From positions 372,001 through 436,000 of the forward strand of contig JAEQMT010000059.1 in NCBI GenBank assembly GCA_016722945.1: DNA of 64,000 nucleotides, read 5' to 3'. Below the pieces are notes generated by a model. That model ran no database searches, was not told where the DNA came from, and saw only the letters and a program-made list of their open reading frames with translations. Position numbers and translations under genes: made by a program. This document shows positions 26,894 through 37,049 of the stretch, in pieces. How positions within the stretch are numbered: position 1 is the first letter of the stretch; each line of letters opens with the position of its first letter. The stretch is from Desulfofustis sp. PB-SRB1 (GTDB lineage: Bacteria; Desulfobacterota; Desulfobulbia; Desulfobulbales; Desulfocapsaceae).

Positions 26894-27179
26894 ACAATTG
26901 ACAGATTAAACAGGGTGGAAGTGACAATGCTGTAATCTGCGCTCCGCAGACCTCGACCCGAGATCTCCGTTCTTTGACAATATGGCGAAATACCAAGATA
27001 TTATGGCAAATAGCGGCAAACGGTCTGCGGAAAGTCAACTAATGACGGTAATTCAACATGAACGCAATGAAACTCGTTGCTTTTAGACACCCTACCGCTA
27101 CCACCTGCCCGTGCCGGCCGCGAGGTCTGCGATATAACGGCCCGAAAGGCAGGCAGCACCGGGCGGGGAGGAGGCCGCA
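26894..27179 (+). promoter_or_regulatory. CRISPR leader with candidate promoters
   Basis: Gene-free 286 bases between the second cas2 and the first repeat. They contain two TTGACA boxes (26898-26903 and 26974-26979). The second has TATTAT at 26999-27004, a 19-base spacing. A perfect hairpin TCTGCG-CTC-CGCAGA spans 26936-26950. The stretch next to the first repeat is GC-rich rather than AT-rich. Leader identity rests on position beside cas2 and on the degenerate last repeat at the far end. Confidence 0.6.
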
Positions 27180-28935
27180 GTCCAAACTGACCTGAACCAC
27201 GAAGGGATTACGACCTTACCGCATTGTAAGTCTGTGTTATCGTCCAAACTGACCTGAACACGAAGGATTACGACCTTTTCCATCTTGTCCCCCATTGTAT
27301 TTAATAGACTTAAGTCCAAACTGACCTGAACCACGAAGGGATTACGACAACGATAATATGCCTCACCTGTTACATTATCGTCAGTCCAAACTGACCTGAA
27401 CCACGAAGGGATTACGACCCATTTATCGGCAACTGAAGCCGTGGCCCATACGTCACTGTCCAAACTGACCTGAACCACGAAGGGATTACGACTTCAATGT
27501 GCTTCAGTACCCGTTGAAATCCGCTGGTGTCCAAACTGACCTGAACCACGAAGGGATTACGACCGGTAAATTGCAAAACAACATAATCCGCCTCGCTTTC
27601 GTCCAAACTGACCTGAACCACGAAGGGATTACGACTCCCTGCCCTACAGTCCCTTGAGGTGACTGGAAAAGAGTCCAAACTGACCTGAACCACGAAGGGA
27701 TTACGACTCGATCATCTTCTCACGAGCTTCGGGATCAAGTTTCATCGTCCAAACTGACCTGAACCACGAAGGGATTACGACATCTTTTTTCCATTCGCAG
27801 CATTCATACTGTGAATACGGAGTCCAAACTGACCTGAACCACGAAGGGATTACGACATGGTCACACCGGTGGCCATTTTCAGAGCGATTTGTCCAAACTG
27901 ACCTGAACCACGAAGGGATTACGACTCCTAAGCTTATCATATCTAAGTTTTACTTCTATCGTCCAAACTGACCTGAACCACGAAGGGATTACGACCCAGG
28001 AACTCTTACTTTCATCCCTACCTTAAGCTCGTCCAAACTGACCTGAACCACGAAGGGATTACGACACTGGATGTATGTTCTTTATTTCGTTAGCTAACTC
28101 AGGTCCAAACTGACCTGAACCACGAAGGGATTACGACCGGATTAAAAACTTTTCCAATGTTTCTGTTAGGGTTGGTCCAAACTGACCTGAACCACGAAGG
28201 GATTACGACTAACCCCCACAACCTCCTTGTAGATTGATTATGCCTAGTCCAAACTGACCTGAACCACGAAGGGATTACGACAGCTTCCTGTTTCGTGCGT
28301 AATTTCCATTTTTTCCCCGTCCAAACTGACCTGAACCACGAAGGGATTACGACCAAACGCGTTTGACAAATAAACTTTCATTTTCATTCCTTTTTTGTCC
28401 AAACTGACCTGAACCACGAAGGGATTACGACCTGCTCTTGTGCGCTCATTGTTTTGAATTCATAAGTAGTCCAAACTGACCTGAACCACGAAGGGATTAC
28501 GACTTAGTTTCTTAGCAAGCTGTTTTCTAGTAAAGTATTCCGTCCAAACTGACCTGAACCACGAAGGGATTACGACGCTTTGTGCTGCGCGGCGTTCGGT
28601 TGAAATCAGGTCCAAACTGACCTGAACCACGAAGGGATTACGACGGGAGAAGATAAATCGTTTAAGATAAAATCTTTTCCGTCCAGTCCAAACTGACCTG
28701 AACCACGAAGGGATTACGACATGGCACCAATCCACCATTTCCAATCGCCATAACCACCGTCCAAACTGACCTGAACCACGAAGGGATTACGACCGCAGTA
28801 CGAATAATACTGGCTAAAGGTTGTTGATTGGTGTCCAAACTGACCTGAACCACGAAGGGATTACGACTGTTTCTACAATTCGTTTTGCCATGACGTTCTC
28901 GTCCAAACTGACCTGAACCACGAAGGGATTACGAT
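27180..28935 (+). CRISPR. CRISPR array, 25 repeats of 35 bp, 24 spacers
   Basis: The repeat starts GTCCAAACTGACC and ends GGGATTACGAC, 35 bases, nearly invariant. Spacers are 33-43 bases except the first, which is only 27. Repeat 2 (27242-27274) is 33 bases because one C and one G are missing. The final repeat ends GAT instead of GAC, as distal repeats often do, so the leader end is at 27180. Read on the plus strand, the last eight bases (ATTACGAC) would be the crRNA 5' tag left by Cas6, matching the usual eight-base handle. Spacer targets are unknown. Transcription on the plus strand is inferred from these points. Confidence 0.96.
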
Positions 28936-28940
28936 TATAC

Positions 28941-28976
28941 AGGCACGGCGCGCCGTGCCTAATACGGCACGTGGTG
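28941..28976. other. Nested palindromes at the distal end of the array
   Basis: A perfect 20-base palindrome (28941-28960, AGGCACGGCGCGCCGTGCCT) begins six bases after the last repeat. A second hairpin, GGCAC-GTG-GTGCC, follows at about 28966-28978. The arms share the GGCAC/GTGCC block, so alternative pairings are possible. No T-run follows. It might stop or protect the long crRNA precursor, or bind a dimeric protein. Confidence 0.5.
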
Positions 28977-28999
28977 CCTCACTGCAGCAGAGGTGGACT

Positions 29000-29179
29000 A
29001 TGAACTACGATGAAGATCCATTGGATCTGTTCGACGATGATGGTGACGGCGTTATAGAAACGATAGTATTGTTGGATGAGGATAACGAAGATCCGAAAAT
29101 GCCGAAAACGGGGTGTGCTTTACTATGTATGGCTTTAGGATCTTCCGGCGGATTAGGGTGGTGGGTGTTTTTCACATAG
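29000..29179 (+). CDS. Small acidic protein with hydrophobic C-terminus
   Basis: 59 residues starting at the ATG at 29000, with AGAGGTGG upstream. The first half is extremely acidic (YDEDPLDLFDDDGDGVIE); the second half has a short hydrophobic, glycine/tryptophan-containing segment (LGSSGGLGWWVFF) after two cysteines. The layout suggests a small membrane-associated protein. I have an impression of similar small proteins in related genomes but cannot name a family. It lies just after the CRISPR array, in the same direction. Confidence 0.5.
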   Translation: MNYDEDPLDLFDDDGDGVIETIVLLDEDNEDPKMPKTGCALLCMALGSSGGLGWWVFFT

Positions 29180-29262
29180 CGGGCACTTTTCTGCTTGACC
29201 CGTTTCTTCATATATCTCCAAAAAGTTAACCTGCTCTATTTATATGTGTTCAGGCCAAGCTC

Positions 29263-29405
29263 TCAGGGCCAGACATTCCTGAAGTTTTTCACCAGCGCTT
29301 CTTCTTTTTCTATCTCCAGTTCACCGTCATAGATCAATAATCCCGGCTGAGGTGAGCCGGAACGTTTCTTGAAATATCGAATGCTTTGTAAGAACTCATT
29401 AGTGC
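29263..29405 (-). pseudogene. C-terminal remnant of a DUF4143-type ATPase
   Basis: An open stretch on the minus strand reads FLQSIRYFKKRSGSPQPG, then LLIYDGE and ALVKNFRNVWP before a stop at 29263-29265. This resembles the C-terminal end of AAA ATPases with a DUF4143 domain, where YFxKLSG...G.L.YDG...R is typical. No start or ATPase core is present, so only the tail survives. Assignment is by pattern memory. Confidence 0.45.
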
Positions 29406-29510
29406 GCGGGAGGGCCGGCGGGCGCCGACAGGGGAGGGTTCACAAATCACGGCTGAGCTTGGCATATGTTTTTCCCCGGCACAAAGCTCTGTATAGTGAG
29501 CATTCAACCC

Positions 29511-29595
29511 AACAACCTAAAAACCGCGCAACGCAATAGCCTGAAAATATATTGACACAATAACCTAAAAAAATATGCTGGATAACCTAAAAATG
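29511..29595 (+). repeat. Four iteron-like repeats (AACCTAAAA type)
   Basis: The motif ATAACCTAAAAA or a close variant occurs four times; its AACCT/AGCCT cores start at 29514, 29538, 29562 and 29584. Spacings of 24, 24 and 22 bases are close to two or so helical turns, so a protein could bind them on one face. The second copy is AGCCTGAAAA. The repeats lie before the recombinase remnant and could be an operator, a recombinase arm-site cluster or a plasmid iteron relic. Confidence 0.5.
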
Positions 29596-29699
29596 AATTT
29601 CTTGTATAGGTATAAAAACAGGGGATAAAATGGCAACGCCGCAAGACAGACTTGCCCGGTCTTAGAAAAACCATGAAAAATACCCTTTTCGCCCACCCT

Positions 29700-29893
29700 C
29701 TGCGTTGTGCAAGAGATATTATTCCCAGAAGTTTTCAACGTATATAGCATCATCAGGTGAAGTAGATCTTTATACTTTGCAGAAATAAATGACTCATAAA
29801 TCCCCTCAGATGACACAGAGATATGCTCACCTACTTGATGAAACCCTGAGAAAGGGCGTGAATGTAGCCGGTAAAGTTCTCAACGAAGGTTGA
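29700..29893 (+). pseudogene. Decayed tyrosine recombinase (integrase) C-terminus
   Basis: One frame reads FSTYIASSGEVDLYTLQK, a TAA stop at the place where Leu is expected, then THKSPQMTQRYAHL and DETLRKGVNVAGKVLNEG to a TGA at 29891-29893. This is the conserved C-terminus of a phage-type integrase, with the catalytic Tyr in QRYAHL. The upstream part, where the HxLRHxF motif should be, is scrambled (LRCARDIIPRSF). The gene is therefore dead or badly sequenced. It points to past mobility of this segment, which ends at an initiator tRNA gene 1.4 kb away. Confidence 0.65.
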
Positions 29894-30043
29894 AGGGCAC
29901 GATCTCGCCTGCCCCCCTCTTATTCGGAAAAACAATATTCGTTTGCGGTATTAGAAGCTCTATTCGCCGCATCAATAGCGGTTTTAAGTTGCCACTACGG
30001 AGATTAACCAATACAATGGCCGTAAATTAAGCGGAGATAATTC

Positions 30044-31175
30044 ATGTGGATTCATGAAAAGAAAGACTGGCCAAATTTTATATGGGACGATGAAACCCTT
30101 GCATCATTGCTTGCAGATGCTCGGCACCGGCAAGGCCGTTTACTGGGCAAAATGGAGGTGTTAGGTTTTCCGATCAGGCAGGAGGCTAGCCTGAATATTC
30201 TCACAACTGATGTTGTAACTTCGTCAGCAATAGAGGGCGAGAGACTTGACACAGATGAAGTCAGATCTTCAATTGCCAGGAGGCTGGGTATTCCTCTTTT
30301 AAGTGACAAGCATGTTGGTCGTGATGTTGAAGGCATTGTTGAGATGATGCTGGATGCCGACGCAAAACTTCGAACAACCATTGACTGCGGAACGTTTGTT
30401 TGACTGGCACGCGGCTTTATTTCCGACAGGTCGAAGTGGCATGCACCGAATCACTGTTGCAGCCTGGCGGCCTGCTGAAGCGGGTCCGATGCAGGTTGTG
30501 TCTGGCCCAATAGGTCATGAGAAGTTGCATTATGAGGCTCCGGAAGCATCCAGGCTTGATGCGGAAATGACGAAATTCCTTTCATGGTTTGAAGCAGACT
30601 TGAAGCTTGACCCTGTGCTTAAAGCGGGTATTGCCCATTTATGGTTCGTCACTATTCATCCATTTGAGGATGGTAATGGACGGATTGCGCGTGCAATTGC
30701 GGATATGGCTCTGGCCAGGGCAGATGGAACGTCTAATCGTTTTTATTCCATGTCCAGGCAACTTGAGAAGGAACGCAAAGAATATTATGCACAGCTTGAG
30801 AGACAACAGAAAGGAAGTCTCGACATTACATCCTGGCTATCCTGGTTTTTGAGTTGTTTTTCCCATGCTGTTGATCATGCGGAAGGCACACTATCCTCGG
30901 TTCTTTTTAAGGCGGCACTGTGGAACCGAATTAACCAAGCTCCAGTAAACCAGCGCCAGCGTCTTATTATCAACCGCTTGCTCGACAATTTCAAGGGGCA
31001 TATGACCACTTCGAAATACGCCAAAATTGCCAAATGCTCCTCGGATACTGCGCTTCGGGACATACGGGAACTTGTCGTCCGTCATATCTTGATTCAAAAT
31101 CCTGGTGGAGGCCGCAGTACAAGTTACCGCCTGATAACGATAGAAGAACTGGAACAATCAGGTGAGAGGGGGTAG
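30044..31175 (+). pseudogene. Fic family protein, split by one frameshift
   Basis: Two overlapping frames rebuild one ~376-residue Fic protein. The first (from 30044) ends VEMMLDADAKL..., and the second continues TQNFEQPLTAERLFDWHAALFP after one extra base near 30357-30361. The N-terminal part carries SSAIEGERL, the class II inhibitory motif. The catalytic motif HPFEDGNGRIAR is intact (about residue 210 of the joined protein), followed by a winged-helix tail (TTSKYAKIAKCSSDTALRDI). Intact Fic enzymes transfer AMP to protein hydroxyls. A single insertion in an otherwise clean gene suggests recent inactivation or a consensus error. Confidence 0.8.
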
Positions 31176-31274
31176 AAAGTAATCTGGATTTCAACACTGG
31201 GCATAAATTATCCCAGGCTATCCTGATAAAATGGGATTTCTCCCGGGTACAAGTTACACAATAGTTACACGCAA

Positions 31275-31309
31275 CAAAAAAGGACTTAGCTAAAATTAGC
31301 TAAGTCCTT
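31275..31309 (-). terminator. Terminator of the tRNA-fMet transcript
   Basis: A perfect 14-bp stem (31280-31293 with 31296-31309, AAGGACTTAGCTAA) with a two-base loop. On the minus strand it is followed by a run of six T (complement of 31275-31280). It lies ten bases downstream of the tRNA end. Confidence 0.8.
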
Positions 31310-31318
31310 GAAATGTCT

Positions 31319-31395
<77 letters not shown>

Positions 31396-31431
31396 TCGCA
31401 AGGCGTAATACTAGCATATCCGCCGTGGTTG

Positions 31432-31887
31432 TCAAGTGCCTGTTTGGCTGCTGTTGTCGGTTGCTTGGCAGAGTCGGTGCAGGGGGGTGTAAATGGACTC
31501 GGGGATGCGGATGAGGCGGCCGGCTTTGGTGATTGCGGCGTGCACGGTAAAGCCCTTGACCAGCAGGGTTGGTTTGGGCTGGTCTGCCTGTTCACGTTCG
31601 ATGCGGTAGTTGAACCGGCAGGTAAAGCCGGTCAGCGAGCCGACATGGGTGTCGACGGTGATCATGTCGTCGTAGCGGGCCGGCGCCTTGAACCTGAGGC
31701 GGCATTCGGTCACCGGCAGGATGATGCCCTGCTCTTCAATGTGCTGGTAGACCAGGCCGATACCACGCATCAGTTCTGATCTGCCGATTTCACAATAGCG
31801 CAGATAGGTGGCGTGATACACCACCCCGCCGGCATCGGTGTCGGCATAGATGACCCGGCACCTGGTGCGGTGGTGTGCATCGTTCAT
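31432..31887 (-). CDS. Acyl-CoA thioesterase, YbgC/FadM-type hotdog fold
   Basis: 151-residue hotdog-fold protein. The YbgC-type active site is clear near the N-terminus: RVIYADTDAGGVVYHATYLRYCE, with the catalytic Asp in DTDAGG and the central helix following. It would hydrolyse acyl-CoA or acyl-ACP thioesters in the cytosol. Its ATG overlaps the apgM stop by three bases, so the two form a minus-strand operon, perhaps continuing from hom. Substrate unknown. Confidence 0.87.
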   Translation of the reverse strand: MNDAHHRTRCRVIYADTDAGGVVYHATYLRYCEIGRSELMRGIGLVYQHIEEQGIILPVTECRLRFKAPARYDDMITVDTHVGSLTGFTCRFNYRIEREQADQPKPTLLVKGFTVHAAITKAGRLIRIPESIYTPLHRLCQATDNSSQTGT

Positions 31888-33121
31888 GATGAGGATGGAT
31901 CCGCGTCAGGGTGACCCACCAGATAGGGTAGCAGTTCATGGCCCGCCAGAAAGGTGAGGGGGGTGTCATCATCGTGGCGCAGCGCTTCGTGAAACCCGTG
32001 TTGCGAACCATTGGCAGGCTTACCCGAATCGTAGAGCAGGGCGGGCACGGGCTCGTCGGTATGGGTGCGCAGCTCGATGGGGGTGAAGTGATCCATGGTC
32101 ACCACCAGACGAAACGGTTCACCTCGCTGGGTAAGGGTTTTGACGATGGGCGCGACGATGCGGGCGTCAAAATCCTCCACGGCCATGATTTTATGCTCCA
32201 CATTGGCCTGATGGCCCGGCCTCGTCCGGCGCCTCCAGGTGAACATAGGCAAAATCCTGGTGGCTAAGAGCAGCCAGAGGCCGCATTCGCCTTGCCTTCG
32301 TAGTTGGTGTCGATATAGCCGGTGGCGCCGGGGATTGTCGGTGCATCCAGGCCGGCCAGGACGCCGAGGCCCTTGAGCAGATCAACGGCGGAGATCATCG
32401 TGCCGGTGATGCCGAAACGCTCAGTTAAGGTGGGCATTGCCGGCATCTTGCCGCTGCCCCATGGCCAGATCGCGTTGGCCGGCCGCAGGCCGCGGCGGAT
32501 GCGGCGGTGGTTGACCGGGTGATCGGCAATCACCGCGCTGGCGGTGTGCAGCAGTTCGGCCCATGTGGGTTCCTGCTGGTAAACCTGCCATGGGGTGGTG
32601 ATGTCCTTGCCCATGTGATCGTGCGGAGCAACCGTGTCGATGGCGGGCACCGTATCGTCAACCACCAGCAGATGGCGATAGCCGACACCGGGGTAAAAGG
32701 TGAACCTCTCATCTCCACACTCGCGTTGCAGGGCCTCGATCAATTGGGCGGCCTCGTCGGTACCAATGAGCTCGGCGGAGAAATCCACCAGTGTCGGTTG
32801 TGCTCCTGTCGTCCAGTCCATGGTTACCAGATTGCAGCGATACGCCGTTTGCGTGGGCGTCAGGTCGACTCCCATGCTGGCCGCCTCCAGCGGCGCCCGG
32901 CCGGTAAAGAAGCGGGCCGGGTCGTAGCCGAGCAGGCTCATGTTGGCGATTTCCGAGCCGGGCGGAAAGCCGTCCGGAATGGTTTTAAGGCGAAGCAGGG
33001 TGGCATCTTTGCAGAGCGTATCCATGGCCGGCGTCCGCGCCGCCTGCAGCACCGTCTTGCCGTTTAGCTGGGGCAGCGGTCGATCGCCCATGCCGTCGCC
33101 GATAAGAATAAGATATTTCAT
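31884..33121 (-). CDS. apgM: 2,3-bisphosphoglycerate-independent phosphoglycerate mutase (ApgM type), two frameshifts in this sequence
   Basis: The N-terminal 285 codons give MKYLILIGDGMGDRPLPQLNGK and ANMSLLGYDPARFF, diagnostic for archaeal-type ApgM, an alkaline-phosphatase-superfamily glycolytic enzyme. The frame then breaks at 32276-32280 (one extra base), continues LAALSHQDFAYVHLEAPDEAG in another frame, breaks again at the C-run 32215-32217, and ends HQANVEHKIMAVEDFD through VTMDHFTPIELRTH. Joined, the protein has full length (~410 residues) and all metal motifs, including DGMGD and MDH. Two single-base insertions in a clean gene look like consensus errors. It is followed by the thioesterase. 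Confidence 0.85.
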
Positions 33122-33133
33122 GGTTTTCCGGAT

Positions 33134-34444
33134 TTATTCGCGGTCATCGATCAATACCCTGATCTTCACCGAGGGCAAAGTAGTGGCGGGCAATGCGTCG
33201 ATTTGCGCTACCGCCTTGTTGACGGCCGCTTCATTGCTCTCGTGCAGCCGGAAAACGATATCCACCTCGGTGCCTGCCTGCCGACCCCGCTGGATCACGG
33301 CCCGGATGGAAATCCCGTGTTTGCCCAGAATTCCGGCAATGGCCGCCATCACTCCGGGTTGGTCGAGCACGTTGACCCGCAGGTAATACGGGCAACGCAG
33401 TTCCTGCATCGGGGTGATGACGGGGTCGCTGAAATAGTCGCTCTGATATGAAAGAGCGGGGACCCGTCCCACCGCGCCGCTCAGCATATTGCGGCCGATG
33501 TCCACCACATCGGCGGCCACCGCGCTGCCGGTGGGCATCATGCCCGCGCCTTGCCCATAGAGCAGCACGTCTCCCACCGTATCGCCGCGGAACTCGATGG
33601 CGTTAAACGGTCCGTTGATCATGGCCAGCATATGATCTTCCGGCACCATGGTTGGGTGTACGCGGGCCTCGACATGGTCGCCATGATTGCGGCTGATGGC
33701 GAGCAGCTTGATGCGATAGCCGAATTGTCTGGCGAATTCCACATCCACCGGCTTGAGATTGCTGATGCCTTCCACCGTGATATGGTCGAGATGGACATGG
33801 CGGCCATAGGCGATGCTCATCAAAATGGCCAGTTTGTGGGCGGTATCGATTCCTTCCACGTCATAGGTGGGATCGGCTTCGGCGAAGCCTTTTTGCTGGG
33901 CGTCGGCCAGCGCATCGGCAAAGGGTATGGAATGCTCGGTCATCTGGGTGAGAATGTAGTTGGCGGTACCGTTCATGATGCCGCGCAGCACTTCGATCTT
34001 GTTGGCGACCAGCCCTTCCTTGAGTGCCTTGATCACCGGAATGCCCCCGCCGACGCTGGCCTCAAAACCGATCTCCACGTGATGTTCGGCAGCGGCGGCG
34101 AACAACTCCTTGCCATGCACGGAAAGCAGCGCCTTGTTGGCGGTGACCACGTGTTTTCCCTCGGCCATGGCGGCAAGCAGAAAGCTCCGTGCCGGCTCCA
34201 TGCCGCCGATTAACTCAACCACGATGTCGATGGCGGGATCATTGAGGACATCGTCAGCCGAGTCGCTCAGCGGCACCTTGCTGAAAGGCGGCGGCAACTG
34301 CTCTACGCTCAGATCAGCGACCCGGGCCAGCACGAAGGTGGCCCCCACCTTGCGGCGCAGGGTTTCCTGCTGATTGAAAAGGGTATGGGCCAGACCTTGG
34401 CCGACGGTGCCAAACCCGATTAAGCCAACACGAATCTCTTTCAT
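33134..34444 (-). CDS. hom: Homoserine dehydrogenase
   Basis: 436-residue enzyme reducing aspartate semialdehyde to homoserine with NAD(P)H, leading to threonine and methionine. The N-terminal Rossmann loop is VGLIGFGTVGQGLA. Conserved blocks include VVELIGG, VVTANKALLSVHG, GGGIPVIKALKEGL, GIMNGTANYILTQM and GFAEADPTYDVEGIDTAHKLAIL. A C-terminal ACT domain (about 355-430, YYLRVNVLDQPGVMAAIAGIL) should mediate feedback control. The start at 34442-34444 gives the standard MKEIRVGLIG N-terminus; an upstream in-frame ATG at 34486 is less likely. It is upstream of apgM with a 12-base gap. Confidence 0.93.
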   Translation of the reverse strand: MKEIRVGLIGFGTVGQGLAHTLFNQQETLRRKVGATFVLARVADLSVEQLPPPFSKVPLSDSADDVLNDPAIDIVVELIGGMEPARSFLLAAMAEGKHVVTANKALLSVHGKELFAAAAEHHVEIGFEASVGGGIPVIKALKEGLVANKIEVLRGIMNGTANYILTQMTEHSIPFADALADAQQKGFAEADPTYDVEGIDTAHKLAILMSIAYGRHVHLDHITVEGISNLKPVDVEFARQFGYRIKLLAISRNHGDHVEARVHPTMVPEDHMLAMINGPFNAIEFRGDTVGDVLLYGQGAGMMPTGSAVAADVVDIGRNMLSGAVGRVPALSYQSDYFSDPVITPMQELRCPYYLRVNVLDQPGVMAAIAGILGKHGISIRAVIQRGRQAGTEVDIVFRLHESNEAAVNKAVAQIDALPATTLPSVKIRVLIDDRE

Positions 34445-34642
34445 GACGGGCGTTTTGTGGATTTTGTAGGCGAAATTGCCCTGCATGTGACGAATAAAAA
34501 TGCAAAACTAGCCAGTTATGGTGGGAAAGTCAAAACAATAGGCGCGATATTTTGCTGGATGGCTGCAACAATTTTCGCTATACTACTTGTTTGTATCTTT
34601 TTTGGCCTGGCACATTACTAAACTTAATTGAGGAGTCATCCG

Positions 34643-35324
34643 ATGAGCATGAACATTCTGATCTTTGGACCAAACGGCAGTGGCAAGGGGACGCAGGGAG
34701 CAATCGTCAAGGAGAAATACCATATCCCGCATGTGGAATCGGGGGCGATCTTTCGTGAGCATATCGGCGGCGGCACCGAGCTGGGCAAAAAGGCCAAGGA
34801 GTATATCGATCGCGGCGATCTGGTGCCCGATGACATCACCATCCCGATGATGATCGAACGCCTTCAGAAGGAAGACTGCTCAGAAGGTTGGCTGCTCGAC
34901 GGGTTTCCCCGCTCCAAGGATCAGGCTATCACCTTGGCCGAAAATCTCAAAGACGCCGGGTATCGATCTTGATTATGTCATCGAAATCGTCCTCGATCGG
35001 GGCATCGCCAAGGAACGGATCATGGGCCGGCGGCTCTGCGTCAAGGATAACAACCACCCCAACCATATCGCCATTGAGGCGATCAAACCGGTGGAGAAAG
35101 ACGGCAAGCTGGTCTGCCGGGTATGCGGTGCTGATCTGATAACTCGGCCCGACGATCAGGACGAGGAGGCCATCGATAAACGGCATAATATCTATTACGA
35201 CGAGTCCACCGGCACCATGGCGGCGGTCCTCTATTTCAAACAGGCCGGCGGTCCCGCCGTCATTTCGGTGGATGGCTCCAAGTCCATCGGCGAGGTAACC
35301 GAGGAGATTATGGCGGCGCTGTAA
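34643..35324 (+). CDS. adk: Adenylate kinase, one frameshift in this sequence
   Basis: The first frame gives MSMNILIFGPNGSGKGTQGAIVKE (P-loop GPNGSGKGTQ), VESGAIFREHI and LDGFPRSKDQA, then meets a stop at GYRS. Removing one G from the run at 34958-34960 restores AGIDLDYVIEIVLDRG, GRRLCVKDNN, a lid with CRVCGADLITRPDD and a normal C-terminus, in total about 226 residues. Adenylate kinase (ATP + AMP to 2 ADP) is essential, so the extra G is almost surely a sequence error. The lid cysteines suggest zinc binding. GAGGAG lies eight bases before the start, and TATACT at 34579-34584 may be the -10 box. A strong terminator follows. Confidence 0.88.
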
Positions 35325-35352
35325 GACAGGCGCCGAGCTTTTTTCTTTGGCC

Positions 35353-35389
35353 GGGGGTGAGCAACAATGGTTGGTTCACCCCCGTTTTT
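35353..35389 (+). terminator. Rho-independent terminator after adk
   Basis: GGGGGTGA (35353-35360) pairs with TCACCCCC (35376-35383) around a 15-base loop, then G and five T. It lies 28 bases after the adk stop and 60 bases before the next gene. Confidence 0.8.
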
Positions 35390-35449
35390 GTTGATTGATT
35401 AAGCCGCAAATAGTGTACCGATTAATGCGTGGCTTGCAGTGGAGTGATG

Positions 35450-37016
35450 ATGAGTAACAACGGTGCTTCGAAACCTGTCGGCAGGGTGTATCTGGTCGGG
35501 GCCGGACCCGGCGATCCAGGCCTTATCACGGTTCGGGGCCGGGCCCTGCTGGAGCGTGCCGAGGTGGTGGTGTATGATTATCTGGCATCCGCGCAGCTGC
35601 TCGATTTCGTCCCGCCCAGTGCCCGTTTCGTCTACGCCGGCAAGCGCGGCGGCGGACAGCACACCAATACCCAGGATGAGATCAACCAGATGCTGGTTGA
35701 TTTTGCCCTCGACGGTAAAATGGTTGTGCGCCTGAAGGGCGGCGACCCCTTTATCTTCGGCCGTGGCGGGGAGGAGGCCGAGGCCCTGGCCGCCCATGGT
35801 ATCGGATTTGAGGTGGTGCCGGGGGTCACCTCGGCCTCGGCGGCGGCCACCTATGCCGGTATTCCCATCACCCATAGAGGGTACACGGCAACGGTTGCCT
35901 TCATCACCGGCCATGAGGATCCCACCAAGGAAAACTCTTCTATCGACTGGGGCAAACTTGCCACCGGTATCGGCACCATTGTCATCTATATGGGGATCAA
36001 GAACCTTCCCGGTATCGTCGCCAATCTCATCGCCCACGGACGCTCCCCCGATACGCCGGTGGCGGTGGTGCGCTGGGCCTCAACGCCAGAGCAGCACACG
36101 GTAATCGGGACGCTGGCCGATATCAGCGACCGGGTTGTCGAGGCCGGCATCAAGCCACCGGCGTTGATCGTGGTCGGAGCCGTGGTCACCCTGCGGGAAA
36201 CCCTCAACTGGTTTGAGAAAAGACCGCTGTTCGGCAAAACGGTGATGGTCACCCGGACCCGCGAACAGGCCAGTGATCTGGTTGCGGGCCTTGCCGGCGC
36301 GGGGGCACGCTGTGTCGAGTGTCCGACCATCGCCATCGAAGAACTCGAGGATTACAGCGAGTTGGATGACGCCCTGGAAATCATCGGCGAATACCATTGG
36401 CTGCTGTTCACCTCGGTCAATGCGGTCAAATATTTCTTTACCCGGCTCTTTGCGAGAGGCGGTGACGCCCGTGATCTGAAGGGACCCGACATCGGCGTAG
36501 TGGGTACGGCCACCGCCGATCTGTTGTTGAAATACGGGATCAACGCCGATCTTATTCCACCTGTTTTCACCGGTGAGGGGTTGGCGAAAAGTTTGCTGGA
36601 TATGGGGGTTGAAGGACGCAATATCCTCATCCCCCGGGCCGCCGAGGCCCGTGAGATACTGCCGGAGACCCTGCGCGGGGCGGGTGCCCGGGTAACCGTC
36701 GTGCCGGCCTATCGCAACGTCGCGCCGGGAGGCGGGAAGCGGGTGCTGCGCGAAGGAGCTCGACGGCGGTCGGGTGGATGTGCTCACCTTTACCAGTTCA
36801 TCAACCGTTCACAATTTCATGGCGATGATGGGCGCCGTGCACACGGACGATATCAAGCAGAGGCTTGCCGGAGTGACGGTGGCTGCCATCGGCCCCATTA
36901 CCGCCAAAACATTGTCCGATTACGGTATTGCGGTAGACGTCATGCCCGAGCGTCACACCATCGATGAGCTGATCAGTGCCATTTGCGTCCATTGTGCACC
37001 AAAAACATCTTCGTAA
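35450..37016 (+). CDS. cobA-hemD: Uroporphyrinogen-III C-methyltransferase/synthase fusion, one frameshift in this sequence
   Basis: The N-terminal ~245 residues are a SAM-dependent methyltransferase (CobA/SUMT): VYLVGAGPGDPGLITVRG, VVRLKGGDPFIFGRGGEEA, PGVTSASAAATYAGIPITHRG. The rest is uroporphyrinogen-III synthase (HemD). In one frame HemD degenerates after about residue 440; dropping one base at 36749-36753 restores ELDGGRVDVLTFTSSSTVHNF and PITAKTLSDYGI to a stop at 37016. The fused enzyme makes precorrin-2 for siroheme, heme d1 or B12, fitting a sulfite-reducing organism. Start: GGAG five bases before the second of two adjacent ATGs (35447 is the alternative). A consensus error is likely. 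Confidence 0.85.
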
Positions 37017-37049
37017 CTTTTTCGGCCACCCCCGGCCACCGTTGCTTCA

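Noticed and set aside
27098-28853. Several minus-strand open frames across the CRISPR array encoding repeated VVIPSWFRSVWT units
   Set aside because: They are translations of the 35-base repeat and its spacers; the periodicity comes from the array, not from a protein.
34958-34960. Programmed ribosomal frameshift in adk
   Set aside because: There is no known recoding in adk, and similar indels occur in neighbouring unrelated genes; an extra G in the consensus is simpler.
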